NCBI GenBank assembly: GCA_945910005.1
Contig: OX246741.1
Span: 3,493,946-3,557,945, forward strand
Source: Isoperla grammatica
Lineage: Eukaryota; Arthropoda; Insecta; Plecoptera; Perlodidae
Direction of reading: 5' to 3'
Length of the DNA: 64,000 bases
Every line of letters begins with the position of its first letter. Within the stretch, counting starts at the first letter, position 1. Positions 39,881-51,750 of the stretch are shown one piece after another. Under the pieces are notes generated by a model that was not told the origin of the DNA, ran no database searches, and saw nothing but the letters and a program-made list of their open reading frames with translations. The translations under genes were made by a program, and so were the position numbers.

Positions 39881-39902
39881 CAATAAATAAATAAATAAAT
39901 AC
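39881..39902. repeat. (AAAT)n tract, possible retrotransposon tail
   Basis: The AATAAATAAATAAATAAATA tract resembles the tail of the SINE at 48782-48978. The sequence upstream lacks the conserved SINE core, so its origin is unproven. Confidence 0.5.
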
Positions 39903-40291
39903 AAAATTGAAAACTAGCAAAAGAATGTGTATTTATTGTAATGTAAAGAGACACAACAAGACGTAACAGTGGGGTCTGTGACCTATAATGGGATCAGTTT
40001 GTCTTGTGGGCTATAGCGGAGGCCACACGGGCTGCACAGCAACTACATCAGTAAGAGAGACACTTTATCTGAAATACCTCGCGTTCTCCCAATATCGTGT
40101 TTCTCTATACGATATGATTCACATACGGTGCATAGATGCGAGCATAAAACCCATTCCAACACCTTCAGTATTCACATTTGCGTTGCGCGTAAGTATTCTT
40201 GGCGCCCGAGAATACCGTAAAGGAATGTCTCAACCGGTGGCTGGAGCAGAGTGTGAGGGTGGAAAGAGCTCCAGCTACCCCACCCTGGCTG

Positions 40292-40535
40292 GCCACAAGA
40301 CTGATTTTCAGGGGAACCAACCCTGTAGGCTCCGAACACCATCGACGAGTGAGCGACAACCAATCAAAGATCGATATTTCAAATATGAAACACATGAATC
40401 AGTGATTGGACAGTGCGAACACCTGCGGACAGATGCTATACAATCAACAAGGCCGATTCAGAACAACTTTGAATTTATTGAGTGTCTCGTTGCTAGGACG
40501 GCTCCAAAGTCACCGTTTACTTATTCCTTCAATCA
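40292..40535 (+). mobile_element. Dispersed repeat shared with 1231-2215
   Basis: About 240 bp match the right half of the element at 1231-2215 (minus orientation there) and its left inverted end. It starts AAGACTGATTTTCAGGGG, continues through GTAGGCTCCGAACACCATCG and GTGATTGGACAGTGCGAACA, and ends TTGCTAGGACGGCTCC. No inverted partner end was found here. The 206-codon plus frame at 39988-40608 runs through this repeat and is not a credible gene. Confidence 0.85.
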
Positions 40536-43500
40536 ACCCCCACTCATCGTCACGATCAGCATCGTTGACAAAAGATACCGAGGCTCCAACTCTACGCACG
40601 AGCAATGAATGACCTATATGCACTGAAACCCTGGTTGAGCAATCGGTCACTGGGCGGTGCGTGTGGAGGGAGGAGTTGGTGATAGGTGGTAGTTGAGCCC
40701 TGAGTCACGCGAGGGCGCAATGTTTGTATACTACACACGAAACACACTATGGCTGAGGAAATCAAAACATTTCAGCCGGACCGGAGCTTTGTCGGTCGGT
40801 GCGCATGCGTAGCAACGGTTATGATTTACGCATGTTAATTTCAGTTCCAATATATTATCTCCGCTGCCCAAGGACAAGGACAAGGCTGTGATGTATGGAA
40901 GGCGGCGGTGGGACAGAGAACGGAAACCACGAGAGGGCAGTGAGCACGACCGCAGAACACAGCTCAGAGTGTTCCGGCCGTAGTCGACAAGGAGGAGTTT
41001 TCATTAAACTGTTTCCATGTTGACATATTAGTTTCGGCCACAATTTCGAGAGAGATACTCGGATGGGGTTGCCGGGCTACGACATAACCCAGCCGTTGTT
41101 GAGCTGTTTTCATATCGCCTGCCTGCCTGGGGTGGGACACAAGTTGGGTGAACTTAAAAGCCGGCAGGACAACGATGAAACATATTGGACATGTCACAGG
41201 TTACCAACAAAATAACGTTGCTGATAATATATGAGAGGAAAAGTTGTAACTATGGAGACTTCCCACCAGTTCCAAGTTTTTGACGTCCCATAAATTGATT
41301 TCTTGACATGGAAATTGCTACTTTGTCCCAGTTATGAATTGAAAGCCTTGAGAAATTAGGGTTAAAAAGAAGTAAGCGCCCGGACATACGAATTACACTT
41401 TTTGCCACAATTGTCTGCACCTTTGAATTACATTGCAAATACCTTTAGGCGCTGATTGCCGTTAAACTTCATTCACTCAACTTCCTCCAAACTTCCACGA
41501 TACTTTGTTGCAAACTAAAAGCTAACGTATCTTGTTATTGGGATAGAGACTCGACTCTTGTGGCCGCTTCAGGGCTCGTAAGACTGACAAACTCCTGCTT
41601 GGTCCGGGCCTACAGCTCTTGTGTAGGGTATTTACACTCGGCAAATACAACCCCGCAACTCCTAGCCGGGGGAGATGGACGGCAGCGGAGTTAAAAACAA
41701 AGCGCGAAGATTGCAAGACTCAAGAATGTTAGGCTAGCTCTAGCGGATGAGGCGATGAGAAATTGTCTCTTTTCCTTTCCAGCAAGGAAGCAAGCAAGCT
41801 AGCGGAAGGTATTTTAATATAACAACCCCCAGTGGATCTAACATACATAGTAACAAGGTGGTAGTCAAGACAAGACAGCGCCCCGAAGACATCGCGTTCA
41901 AGTGAACGCCAATCACGCGGAGGGTCGTGACGCCATGGCCCAACCAGAAATATTGACTTCGGCGAGCTGGGCTCACATTCTTCAACTTTAGACGGGGTGA
42001 ACCTCGCGCTACACGCAAAGCTTTAAATAGTTCGGAAAACCTGCTATTGTGTAAACTGACAGGTTAACTGGTAACACAGCAAAAATACTAAACTATTGCC
42101 AACTTAAACGGTTACATAAAGGTTTCGGGAAAGAGGTAAATGGCACCGTAGATTGAGTCTACGACACATTCAACTACAATTGCGTCCAAAACCTGGAGAT
42201 GTCGGAAATGCACATGACTTTACCGGAAACAAACTCAGCAAACAAACAAAATGCTGACATTTCGTCGTTGTCTCTTTTACGTTACTGTCTCAATCAAAAA
42301 TTAATAATGTGCAGAACTCGTGCAGAAATGAATATATGATTGTTGACCAACATACATTTTAGCGGGAATTGAACCTACACGTACAGTTCACGACAATTGG
42401 CCACGGTATATCCCTGCTATTCTCGTCATCATCGTATCGCTATTGTTATTCATTGATACATGTGAAATGTAGCTATAATATTTCCAAGTTATTGTGACGA
42501 CACATTGAACAGAGGCCGTCGCCTCATAAATAACAAAATGGAGCCAGCAACAGTATCGAGCCCCACCCCCTGCTTGCAAGGTGGGCACCCTGAAGTGCAC
42601 CACCCCGTCTACCACGTATTTATTACGATAGAATTATTAACACTTAGAACTTGTGGATACGACCTCTCTACAGTATAAACGGCAACATGCCTGTGTCTTA
42701 GTCAGATCTGTCGTCGATATTTTTGGATACTCGACTTTTTAGCACATCGACTTTTAAACCTAAACGGCGAGTTTGTCTGTCTGTTCGCCATCCTGCCGTC
42801 GATATTTTTAGATACTCTTTGAGTAATAAAGTTCGCAAAATACCAGAACTTTACAGTTAAGTCAGAATAGAAAGGGTTGCAGACAGAAATAAGAAAGGCG
42901 AACAAAAAAAAGGCTAAGTTATAGCGTCTTCAGTGCTAGCCAAGTAGTCAACGGCTTGCGTAGTTATAGATGGGAGTCTGTTAAAAACCGGGCCAGCCCA
43001 GACTTGAATATGGAGCTAACGAATATTTATGAGTCTCTTCTCCACAGGCCTTGCATCTTTCATGGCAATGAACTTGTTACATGGTTACACTTTGCATAAC
43101 ACTTGTTATATTTTTAGATGCAATGCATTACATAGATATACTGCCGTTCATGCACGTACAAGTTATCATTTGTATGCCCTCATTTAATAGTCACAACACC
43201 AAACCCAATTAGTAAATTAGAATATTTAAATAAAAGCAAGCGTGAGTGGTGTAAGCAAGAACGTAAACACATTTTCACTTTTGTGAGTACTAATAATACG
43301 AACAAGGATCACATTTTCTTGAGCGCCATTGGGCGTTAATGAATATCATAAGCTATTGTGACTAATATGAGTCAACCCAGTCAGTCAGGTAGATTCCCCT
43401 GTAGTGACGTCAATTACTGCCAGGTGGAAAAGAAAGAAAAAAAACACTCAAATCGATCCATGATGTTTGTATTTTATAACGCTGTCCCTCATCTAAAGGC

Positions 43501-45740
43501 ATCATAAGTTTTTTCAGTATGGTATCACTGTGATGGCAAACTATTTTAACTAGACCCAATGTATTACTCACGCATTTACTTATCTAATAACGACATTTTC
43601 TCCTCCAGAGATGACCTGAGAGCCGCACGGTCAGTCAGTGCTACAGACCAAGGTGCAGTGCACTGATTGCGTGGGGGGGGGGGTCGAGGAGATCGACACA
43701 ACCGGAAGCTGGGAGTCACGCTCGTCAGGATGACCGGAAGTAGCACCACTAAACGAGTCACTCTCAGCGGGAGGTTCCAGTGTTGCGTTTTCCCGCCACG
43801 CGAGCAAAGAGACAACAAAGTTCGCTGCCACCAAACTAATGAAAAGATCCATGTGAAGATATTTCCACAGTAATTATTACCAAACATTCAGCGTGCACAG
43901 GCTGAACCCAACCGGCTTGAGGCTCCAGATGAATTGGAAAATGCTTTTTGTGTTCCTGTCCAACGATAATGGCCGCAATAACCCATTATCTAACGGCTTG
44001 CATGACGCTATACAAGGATATATACAGCCCCGAGAAATCACAATGCGCTCAATAATTCGTTCAATAGGCTACATTAATTTACCACTGTAAGTTCAGGAAA
44101 AAAACTTAGTGAATACACTTTTTCATGTCGACATCTCCACAACAAGGACAGTAAAAGACAAGTTTGAGAAACCTAGGATCACTCTTGACGTTCTAGTTAT
44201 AAAGAAAAGGGAACGATTAAATGAAAATACTTTGTAAATTAAATAAAACTCTTAAAATATCTCTGGGAGTTGCGGATTATCGTATATATGATCCGTACAA
44301 GAAGCGAGTTTGCCGACCGACCCAGATGTCCATTATTAATCGGCCTCTTTCAAAGAGGATTAGAACAGTTTCAACGAACAATTAATCCATAAAGCTCATA
44401 AGAGCTTACACAGAGCTGCTCGGAACCGGAAGAGGAACTAAGACCGACAGTTTTCCTGAACACATGGCCATTGTGAGAGCAAAGTTCACAAGCAATGACG
44501 ATGATAAGCTCTTCGGGTCTTTGAGATCAACTGGCCGCAGTCGGGGTCCTCTCAAGTCTCAATGGATGGCATCGCTACTATGGTACTATGTGAAAGGTCA
44601 CCGATACGGGTGGCAGGAGGAAAATACTAGAATCAGAGCGTTTGAAAAGCGAACAGTTCTGAAATAAAAATATTCATTTGTATTTAAATGCAATGACCAC
44701 CAGGTCCGAAGTCCTAAGAGGCATTCGCAACGCTTAGTTAGAGGGTATAGACCTACTGATTACACATCTTGCTATTTGGGGTAAAATAAAACAGTACATG
44801 GAAATGTATAGATTGGTATAGTTGCATACGAAAGAACAAAATACAATCAACCAATCGTCACAAAACACAAATATTCTATTTCACGCGAAGTTGAGTTAGT
44901 GTGAAGGACCCAAAAAGCTAAATAAAGGCTAAACACAACATTTTTTTTTCTAAATCCTGTTCCAATCTTAAAGTGAGGCCATTCCATTAACATCTAACAA
45001 CGCGTGTTAACCATTCGTGTTGGGTCTCTCCTCCCTGAAGGCCTTAACGCAATCTTTATCACATTATGCCCGCGTTTACTTATTAAGTTTATTTGAAGCT
45101 AAAAGTTAATTAAGCACCCGGCGAAAAATCTCCAGAGGTCAAGCGGCTACATTTGTGTTAACTCTTATCACTGTACTTATGGCTGTCAGCTGTAACTAAT
45201 GTAGATAACCTTTCGACCGATACACAAAACCGACAATGAACACAAAAAACCACTCAAATTAAATGTTTCGATGTTTTGAGCTGATGGCTACAGCTACACT
45301 AGCTACATTCATTCAATAAAATAAACCAAATCGTTACAATAAATTACATTACGTGATTGAAACAACAACATGTGCACTGGATGGGTTTCGCCTCACTAAT
45401 GTTTTTTTCTTCGGCAATTAGCATCAATGATTTCCCGACTAAAAGGACCCGAAAGCTGGTCAGAATTTAAATCGTACTTACTGACATGGCACATCATAAA
45501 TCATAACGTATCCAATATGATCTATTAATTACCACACTATTCTATAGCAAACAAATGCAAACACTGCATTTTTTTGCGTTCGAACGTGTTCTTTTTGTAG
45601 GGGGTTGTTTGAACAGCTAGGAAGGAATTGCCAGGACGGAATCCAAGCATTGGAAATGACTGGGGAATACCTTGAAAACCTCTTCAATGTTGATGAGCTA
45701 AGCGGGGGAGCAGAACTCTCAGGGCTTTGTAACTGACGAC
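40536..45740. other. Non-coding DNA, no gene recognised
   Basis: No exon recognised. Notable motifs are an NRF1-like TGCGCATGCG at about 40799-40808 followed by a GTAGCAACGG RFX-like half site, a (G)11 run at 43673-43683, and a perfect CRE octamer at 43405-43412. Confidence 0.4.
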
Positions 45741-45846
45741 TGACGTCACATCGATCAACGAAGAACGTCCATCAAACAATTCAAGTCGGTTGTGTTTAGA
45801 TGAAATGTCATCGTCTGATAGTTGATGACGTGTATGTGTGACGTCA
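45741..45846. promoter_or_regulatory. Pair of perfect CRE octamers
   Basis: TGACGTCA occurs at 45741-45748 and again at 45839-45846, with a TGACGTGT half-type site at 45826-45833 between them. The context is CpG-containing (GTCGCGACGC follows). This arrangement is plausible for a CREB/ATF-responsive enhancer, but no transcript start is evident. Confidence 0.4.
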
Positions 45847-47271
45847 GAAGCGTCGCGACGCATTGGCGAGGACTGTGAATGTATGCGCGAAGGACTGAAT
45901 GTGATTTAACACATTTCATCTATTCAGTGTGTACGTCGGAGAGTCGACAATATACATTGTTGAAGCCGTTATTAAAAACGACTCGGTTGCGACCGCCTAT
46001 CCACTGGGAAGCGAATGTTATCCAGTTGAAAATGTCCGACTTGGGAGAGGTGCTTTCAAAGTATAACTGGCCCATTCCATTGTATAGGCGTATATCCACC
46101 CAACAAGAAATATACTGGCAAAAACTGGCGAAAGAGAGAAAGTTGTTCCTTGTAGGATATACGTATGTAAATAAATATACATTTATCCTAGAAGCTTTCG
46201 TGGATAAAATACATATATAAAATATATTTAGTACATGTCCTAGCTTGGGTGGATTTTTCGCATCCGTCTTTCTATTACACGCAATTAATTCTGTCTCTGA
46301 CAGGTGAGCATCTTACATATTTTATTAAAACAGTTTTGCCAAATCCATTATGCATAGCCGTAAGTATTTTCTGTGCGCAAGTTATTAAAAAGCGTACACA
46401 ATTATTAACAAGGCTAGCTAAGGGATTTACTTTTGAAAATGCTGGTACATAATCTTTTAAGCTAAAAACTCAAAAAGGCATTATCCGAGAGTGAACCCCT
46501 TGCAAACAGAGGAACATCTACATAATGATCGTTTAGTCGGAAACTTGAAACACTCTTCGTAAAATATGTTGATATACCGAATTCCACCCTTTTCACAGTA
46601 TGGCCAATATAAATGCATTAGCGGAATAGGCAAGGGTGTTTGTGAAATGTTTATAGGGGGTGTCATGCCAACAGTAAGAAAGTAAATCACATGCACTGTT
46701 CTGTTCGTATAGACCTACGTTGGAGTTAAGCGCGTTTGCTCTTTGCGGGTAGAAGTGCAGGAATATACTAACCAAACAAATCACAACCATCAGCCGCTGT
46801 AATCGCGCTGTAATATCCCATTACTCACATTGTAAAGCTCAAACTATGTTTGTCACGATAACGGGATTTTAATAAGTGTATATGTGTTTACCCTGTATTT
46901 ATCTTGTATTGTAATATAAATATTTAAACCATACACTGACCACCTCCACAAACTATATAACAGCACTACTCATCTAATATGTACAACTATAGACAAGGAC
47001 ACGTTATACATGCGATGTGACGTAAATAGGAATACAATATCCCCCGATTGAGAATCGAACCCAGGTAATCCAGCTACGTATAGTTGTTCTTCATCGTCGT
47101 GCTTGATAACCCAGTATCGTCTCGATGAGCCTCACTGTATGAGCATGAGAAGTCAACCAATGGCAGCAATGGAGAGCAGTGGAGCGACTCCAGTGATCGA
47201 TTTACGCTGGGAGTAGAGTGGAGTAGTACGACCACCACGTGGGGGTGTCCGCCTCTGGATGAGCTACATCG
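45847..47271. other. Non-coding DNA, no gene recognised
   Basis: The 113-codon plus frame at 45879-46220 begins next to the CRE pair but matches nothing I recognise and ends in low-complexity Tyr/Ile-rich sequence. A minus-strand B-box-like motif (TGGGTTCGATTCTC) lies at about 47052-47066, within a degenerate tRNA-like segment. Confidence 0.4.
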
Positions 47272-47450
47272 CGTAATGCCGACATTACACGGCTCAATAC
47301 TTTCGTCAAACTTTTTGAATTCAAGAACAAAAGCGAATCAAAGACAGTTTGGTAAAAACTGCAACAATATAGCTTCTATTAATTGATGCTTTTTTGTCTT
47401 TGAATTCAAAAAGTTTGACGAAAGTATTGAACCGTGTAATGTGGGTATTA
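47272..47450. mobile_element. MITE family C, copy 1
   Basis: Inverted ends of about 50 bp: CATTACACGGCTCAATACTT continuing through CGTCAAACTTTTTGAATTCAA on the left, mirrored at 47391-47450 on the right. The interior contains GCGAATCAAAGACAGTTTGG and CTTCTATTAATTGATGC, both found inverted in the second copy at 59930-60086. It is flanked by TAAT/ATTA, compatible with a TA or TWA target site. Confidence 0.9.
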
Positions 47451-47771
47451 TATCACAGACACTGGAGTTTCGGAATCGGACAATCGAACAGCATTGCTTG
47501 ATGACGTACGTACCCAACAATGATAGTTTTGTCACAGTATAAGAATCCACAGAGTACCGAAACTCATATAGCATCGGACAACCGGCGCATCGGCAACACT
47601 AGCGCGGCGTAGCGGTGATTGGGTTGACATACGCTCTTTTTAACATAACAAAAACTATTTCAAGTTGTAGTAGTACTACTTGATCGGCTCTTCGACTTCA
47701 CCCAGGGCATAGGATCTGTGCGCGCAAGTGTTTGCAGGAAGAAAATAGCTTGAGTACTGTATGAATTCTTA

Positions 47772-47937
47772 TATAGGCAACCCAAGACAATCTTACACAT
47801 GCTTTCGTCACATCCGGGGTATTCCTAGCCAACCAGCGGACCGCCCGAGACAATAGCGCGCAAATACCGATCGTGATCGCCTAGGAATACCCCGGATGTG
47901 ACGAAAGCATATGTAAGGTAGTCTTGGGTTGCCTATA
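47772..47937. mobile_element. 166-bp palindromic MITE
   Basis: Arms of 57 bp (47772-47828 and 47881-47937) are nearly perfect inverted repeats, from TATAGGCAACCCAAGACAAT inward to GGGGTATTCCTAG. The spacer is 52 bp. There is no coding potential, and the TA ends would fit a Tc1/mariner-type insertion. Confidence 0.9.
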
Positions 47938-48781
47938 CTGTGGTTTTATAAAGTCATCGCTTGAAGCTACCGGGAAGCAACACCATTGGATTGCCTAGGT
48001 AGAGAAGAATAAACCTCCAAATGAAACGAACTAAGGCTCGTTGGTTCGAATAACGCATGTACTTTAGCTTGTCGAACACCATCATAACAGCGAGGTAAAG
48101 CTGCGGTGCTATTTCTAGTTGTCGGGGTCGCGTGTCCGTGTATAACACAATCACTGTTGTTGCAGGTTGCAGTTGGAGCGGCGGCCGGGGGTCGATGCTA
48201 CTACGGGTCACAGAAACAGCGCTTCCTATTGGTCGACGGGGGAAATACGCGCGGTCGCACCTCTCACATGAATGAACTGCCTACCTGGCTGTAGTACGGA
48301 CTCATGCACAGACCCCATGACCCATAGCCCGTGACCAGGGGGGATTTATCGGGTGTTTTACATTGAACGACGGAGAAATGCGATTTTAATGGGAGTCGTT
48401 TCTCATACATACGTAACCGTCTCACGGAATATTGTTAGTAAAGAAGAGAGAAGAGACGTGGGTTGTTTGGCAAGCCTCGCAACACAGATATTGAGGTAGA
48501 TGTTACGGCGCATGATCGATACGTAGAGATACGCCTAGTATTAAGGCTGCCATTTGGGTGCTGAACATACGTTCTGATGTGTGAGAGATCACGTCTGCAT
48601 TTAGTGTGTAATCATTTCGGCAGTTGCATTAAATAAACATGAAAATCAATACACTCCCCAAATGTGTTAGTATTCACTCCCACCACAATGTTTACCTATA
48701 CCAAGGGTTGAGATCCCATCAATATGAAGGGTAACAAATATTCAAATAGGTATATAACAGTAACAGTATTATATGACATCA

Positions 48782-48978
48782 TAACAATCCTTTCGGATGG
48801 GACGTAAAGCCGATGGTCATCTAGATACTTTTCGGCAGGAGTAGGCTACGTGCCGGTACCAGGCTTCCCCTCCTCCCTTCCTCATTATCATTCATCAATC
48901 ATCACTCATCAAACTAAAGAGGGCATTGTGCCCTTCACTGGCCTTAATTACAATAAAATAAATAAATAAATAAATAAA
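48782..48978 (+). mobile_element. 5'-truncated SINE with 12-bp target duplication
   Basis: The insertion is flanked by TATATGACATCA at 48770-48781 and 48979-48990. It begins CCTTTCGGATGGGACGTAAA, a block also present in the 5S-derived SINE at 61632-62073. Both continue with a TTTTCGRCAGGAG motif. The element ends in (AAAT)n. Truncation removed the RNA-derived head. Target duplication plus an A-rich tail indicates LINE-mediated retrotransposition. Confidence 0.9.
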
Positions 48979-49749
48979 TATATGACATCAATATCCAAAA
49001 ACTACCGATGGGGAGGGAGGAACCTTAATTTCAATCTCCCTACAAATCTACCTCCTACACACGATTATGTATCTTGTATAACGAAATCTGCATGGGCGAC
49101 TTGGGTAATTGGGGTACTGGATGAATGCGGCAACAGAGGTCGGAGCGCGGGTTGAAGTTATCGCCGTGTTTTGATTCCTTGACTGAGGTTGTTGGTTTGG
49201 TGAGCAGCTCCCGAGTTTGTTGACAGTTTCTCTCCTTGCCATAGAGGAGGCCCTTATTATTTTGTATCTACCCAACATTCTGCTACAATGTGTTCGTTTC
49301 GTTTCGTACACATTGTTAAAATTGTCGATGTAAATCCCATGTACACTCGCCCACCTATATAAATCAAGGGATAACAAAACCTGCTTATCAACAACACCTC
49401 TTCGGATAGTTCAAGAGTCCCTGGTTGTGTAAACATGACGATATAAAATACTACATTTGATTACGCTATCGAATTCCATAGTGAAACTTGAACTTACTTG
49501 GTCGTGGACAGACATAAGAATACGCTTAGGGTATATTACTAGCTTGTCTACGCGCTCTCTAACTTTAGCGCAGGCTTATTTCATGTCTAGAACTTACAAC
49601 TTAGCGTATTCTTTATAGTTTTAAATACGCAATGCCTAGCTCTATGGCTTCCCTTAGTAGCAATAGCCGATCTACAAGATTTGCGAGTTCACGTGGAACG
49701 TTGAAGAGGTATAAGAACTCCCGAACCAACCCCAGGAGGTGTTAAAAAA

Positions 49750-49779
49750 GGAGATATCTACTTTCTTTTAGATATCTCC
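49750..49779. other. Perfect 11-bp stem hairpin before the minisatellite
   Basis: GGAGATATCTA (49750-49760) and TAGATATCTCC (49769-49779) pair perfectly around an 8-base pyrimidine loop. The hairpin lies 31 bp upstream of the 25-bp array. Confidence 0.7.
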
Positions 49780-49810
49780 GAGGACACTACCCTTGATTTA
49801 TACGTGTCCG

Positions 49811-51092
49811 CGAGTGTACGTCAGTTGCCCTCCTACGAGTGTACGTCAGTTGCCCTCCTACGAGTGTACGTCAGTTGCCCTCCTACGAGTGTACGTCAGT
49901 TGCTCTCCTACGAGTGTACGTCAGTTGCTCTCCTACGAGTGTACGTCAGTTGCCCTCCTACGAGTGTACGTCAGTTGCCCTCCTACGAGTGTACGTCAGT
50001 TGCCCTCCTACGAGTGTACGTCAGTTGCTCTCCTACGAGTGTACGTCAGTTGCCCTCCTACGAGTGTACGTCAGTTGCCCTCCTACGAGTGTACGTCAGT
50101 TGCCCTCCTACGAGTGTACGTCAGTTGCCCTCCTACGAGTGTAAGTCAGTTGCTCTCCTACGAGTGTAAGTCAGTTGCCCTCCTACGAGTGTAAGTCAGT
50201 TGCCCTCCTACGAGTGTACGTCAGTTGCCCTCCTACGAGTGTACGTCAGTTGCCTTCCTACGAGTGTACGTCAGTTGCCCTCCTACGAGTGTACGTCAGT
50301 TGCCCTCCTACGAGTGTACGTCAGTTGCCCTCCTACGAGTGTACGTCAGTTGCCTTCCTACGAGTGTACGTCAGTTGCCCTCCTACGAGTGTACGTCAGT
50401 TGCCCTCCTACGAGTGTACGTCAGTTGCCTTCCTACGAGTGTACGTCAGTTGCCCTCCTACGAGTGTACGTCAGTTGCCCTCCTACGAGTGTACGTCAGT
50501 TGCCCTCCTACGAGTATACGTCAGTTGCCCTCCTACGAGTGTACGTCAGTTGCCCTCCTACGAGTATACGTCAGTTGCCCTCCTACGAGTGTACGTCAGT
50601 TGCCCTCCTACGAGTATACGTCAGTTGCCCTCCTACGAGTGTACGTCAGTTGCCCTCCTACGAGTGTAAGTCAGTTGCCCTCCTACGAGTGTACGTCAGT
50701 TGCCCTCCTACGAGTATACGTCAGTTGCCCTCCTACGAGTGTACGTCAGTTGCCCTCCTACGAGTATGCGTCAGTTGCCCTCCTACGAGTGTACGTCAGT
50801 TGCCCTCCTACGAGTATACGTCAGTTGCCCTCCTACGAGTGTACGTCAGTTGCCCTCCTACGAGTGTACGTCAGTTGCCCTCCTACGAGTGTACGTCAGT
50901 TGCCCTCCTACGAGTGTACGTCAGTTGCCCTCCTACGAGTGTACGTCAGTTGCCCTCCTACGAGTGTACGTCAGTAGCCCTCCTACGAGTGTACGTCAGT
51001 TGCCCTCCTACGAGTATACGTCAGTTGCTCTCCTACGAGTGTACGTCAGTTGCCCTCCTACGAGTGTACGTCAGTTGCCCTCCTACGAGTGT
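49811..51092. repeat. 25-bp minisatellite, about 51 copies
   Basis: The unit is CGAGTGTACGTCAGTTGCCC followed by TCCTA, repeated without length change over 1.28 kb. Variants are single-base: TTGCTCTCC, TTGCCTTCC, GTAAGTC, GTATACG, GTATGCG, CAGTAGCC. Between 50511 and 50820, variant units recur every 50 bp, giving a dimeric higher-order structure. The unit holds no stop codon in any plus frame, so frames of up to 309 codons appear in all three plus frames with the same 25-residue period; that is a property of the repeat, not evidence for a protein. Confidence 0.98.
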
Positions 51093-51164
51093 CAGAACTT
51101 CACAAAACCGTAACGAAAAATACAGCTGACATTTGAATTTAGCCATGCGTGGTGTTTAACTGTT

Positions 51165-51213
51165 GGTGGGTGTGGGGGTGTGGGGAGGGGGAGGGGGAGA
51201 GGGAGGTGGGGGC
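51165..51213 (+). other. G-rich tract with quadruplex potential
   Basis: A 49-bp run of G blocks (GGTGGG, GGGGG, GGGG, GGGGG, GGGGG, GGG, GGGGG) separated by one or two bases, 70 bp past the end of the 25-bp minisatellite. The G-run spacing satisfies the usual quadruplex pattern. Confidence 0.7.
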
Positions 51214-51750
51214 CGTAATCGAGATGAAAAGGGTAACTAATATGTAATACCTCGAATTGCAGTTGTCGGAAAACACAATACTGAAAATATACATTCAACA
51301 TGCAACACTCAACGGGTTTTTGTTCGCAATGTAGTGGAAACTTATGCAATTATTACTCTATTGGCACGCATATTTATTTGGCTTGGCTAGGGAGGCTGGA
51401 TCATGACGCACGGCTTACTGTAGATCTGCACAAGAGTTTGATAAGTCGGCAACAAGGCAATAGTAACTCTCGAGTCTAATGAAGCTACAACAATTAGTCG
51501 CAACCTACTCCTTCTTGCGCCACTTCAGAACTTCCGCAACGTACAGATACGAGAGTAGAAAATGTGTGAACAACCTTGAGATTCCAGAGACCACTTGAAC
51601 AGTCTCGTATCTTATCAGGAAGCTCTTCAAATAATTCTCAACGTACCCTTCACCTTGGTACGTTCAGTCGCCGTCGAGTATAAGGGAGCGGGTTATCTGT
51701 GCTACCACGTGCATCTATGCCATAACCAACTCTTGTGTAAACCCAAGTAA

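Noticed and set aside
39988..40608. 206-codon plus frame
   Set aside because: It runs through a dispersed repeat (40292-40535) that also occurs at 1.9-2.2 kb, and no domain is visible.
45879..46220. 113-codon plus frame next to the CRE pair
   Set aside because: No homology recognised and a low-complexity end; promoter proximity alone is not enough to call a gene.
49811..51092. Resemblance to a CRISPR array
   Set aside because: The 25-bp units are contiguous with no unique spacers, and the context is a metazoan nuclear genome.
49793..51129. Long plus-strand frames (up to 309 codons) in the 25-bp array
   Set aside because: All three plus frames are open with identical 25-residue periods because the repeat unit has no stop; no start, splice or domain evidence.
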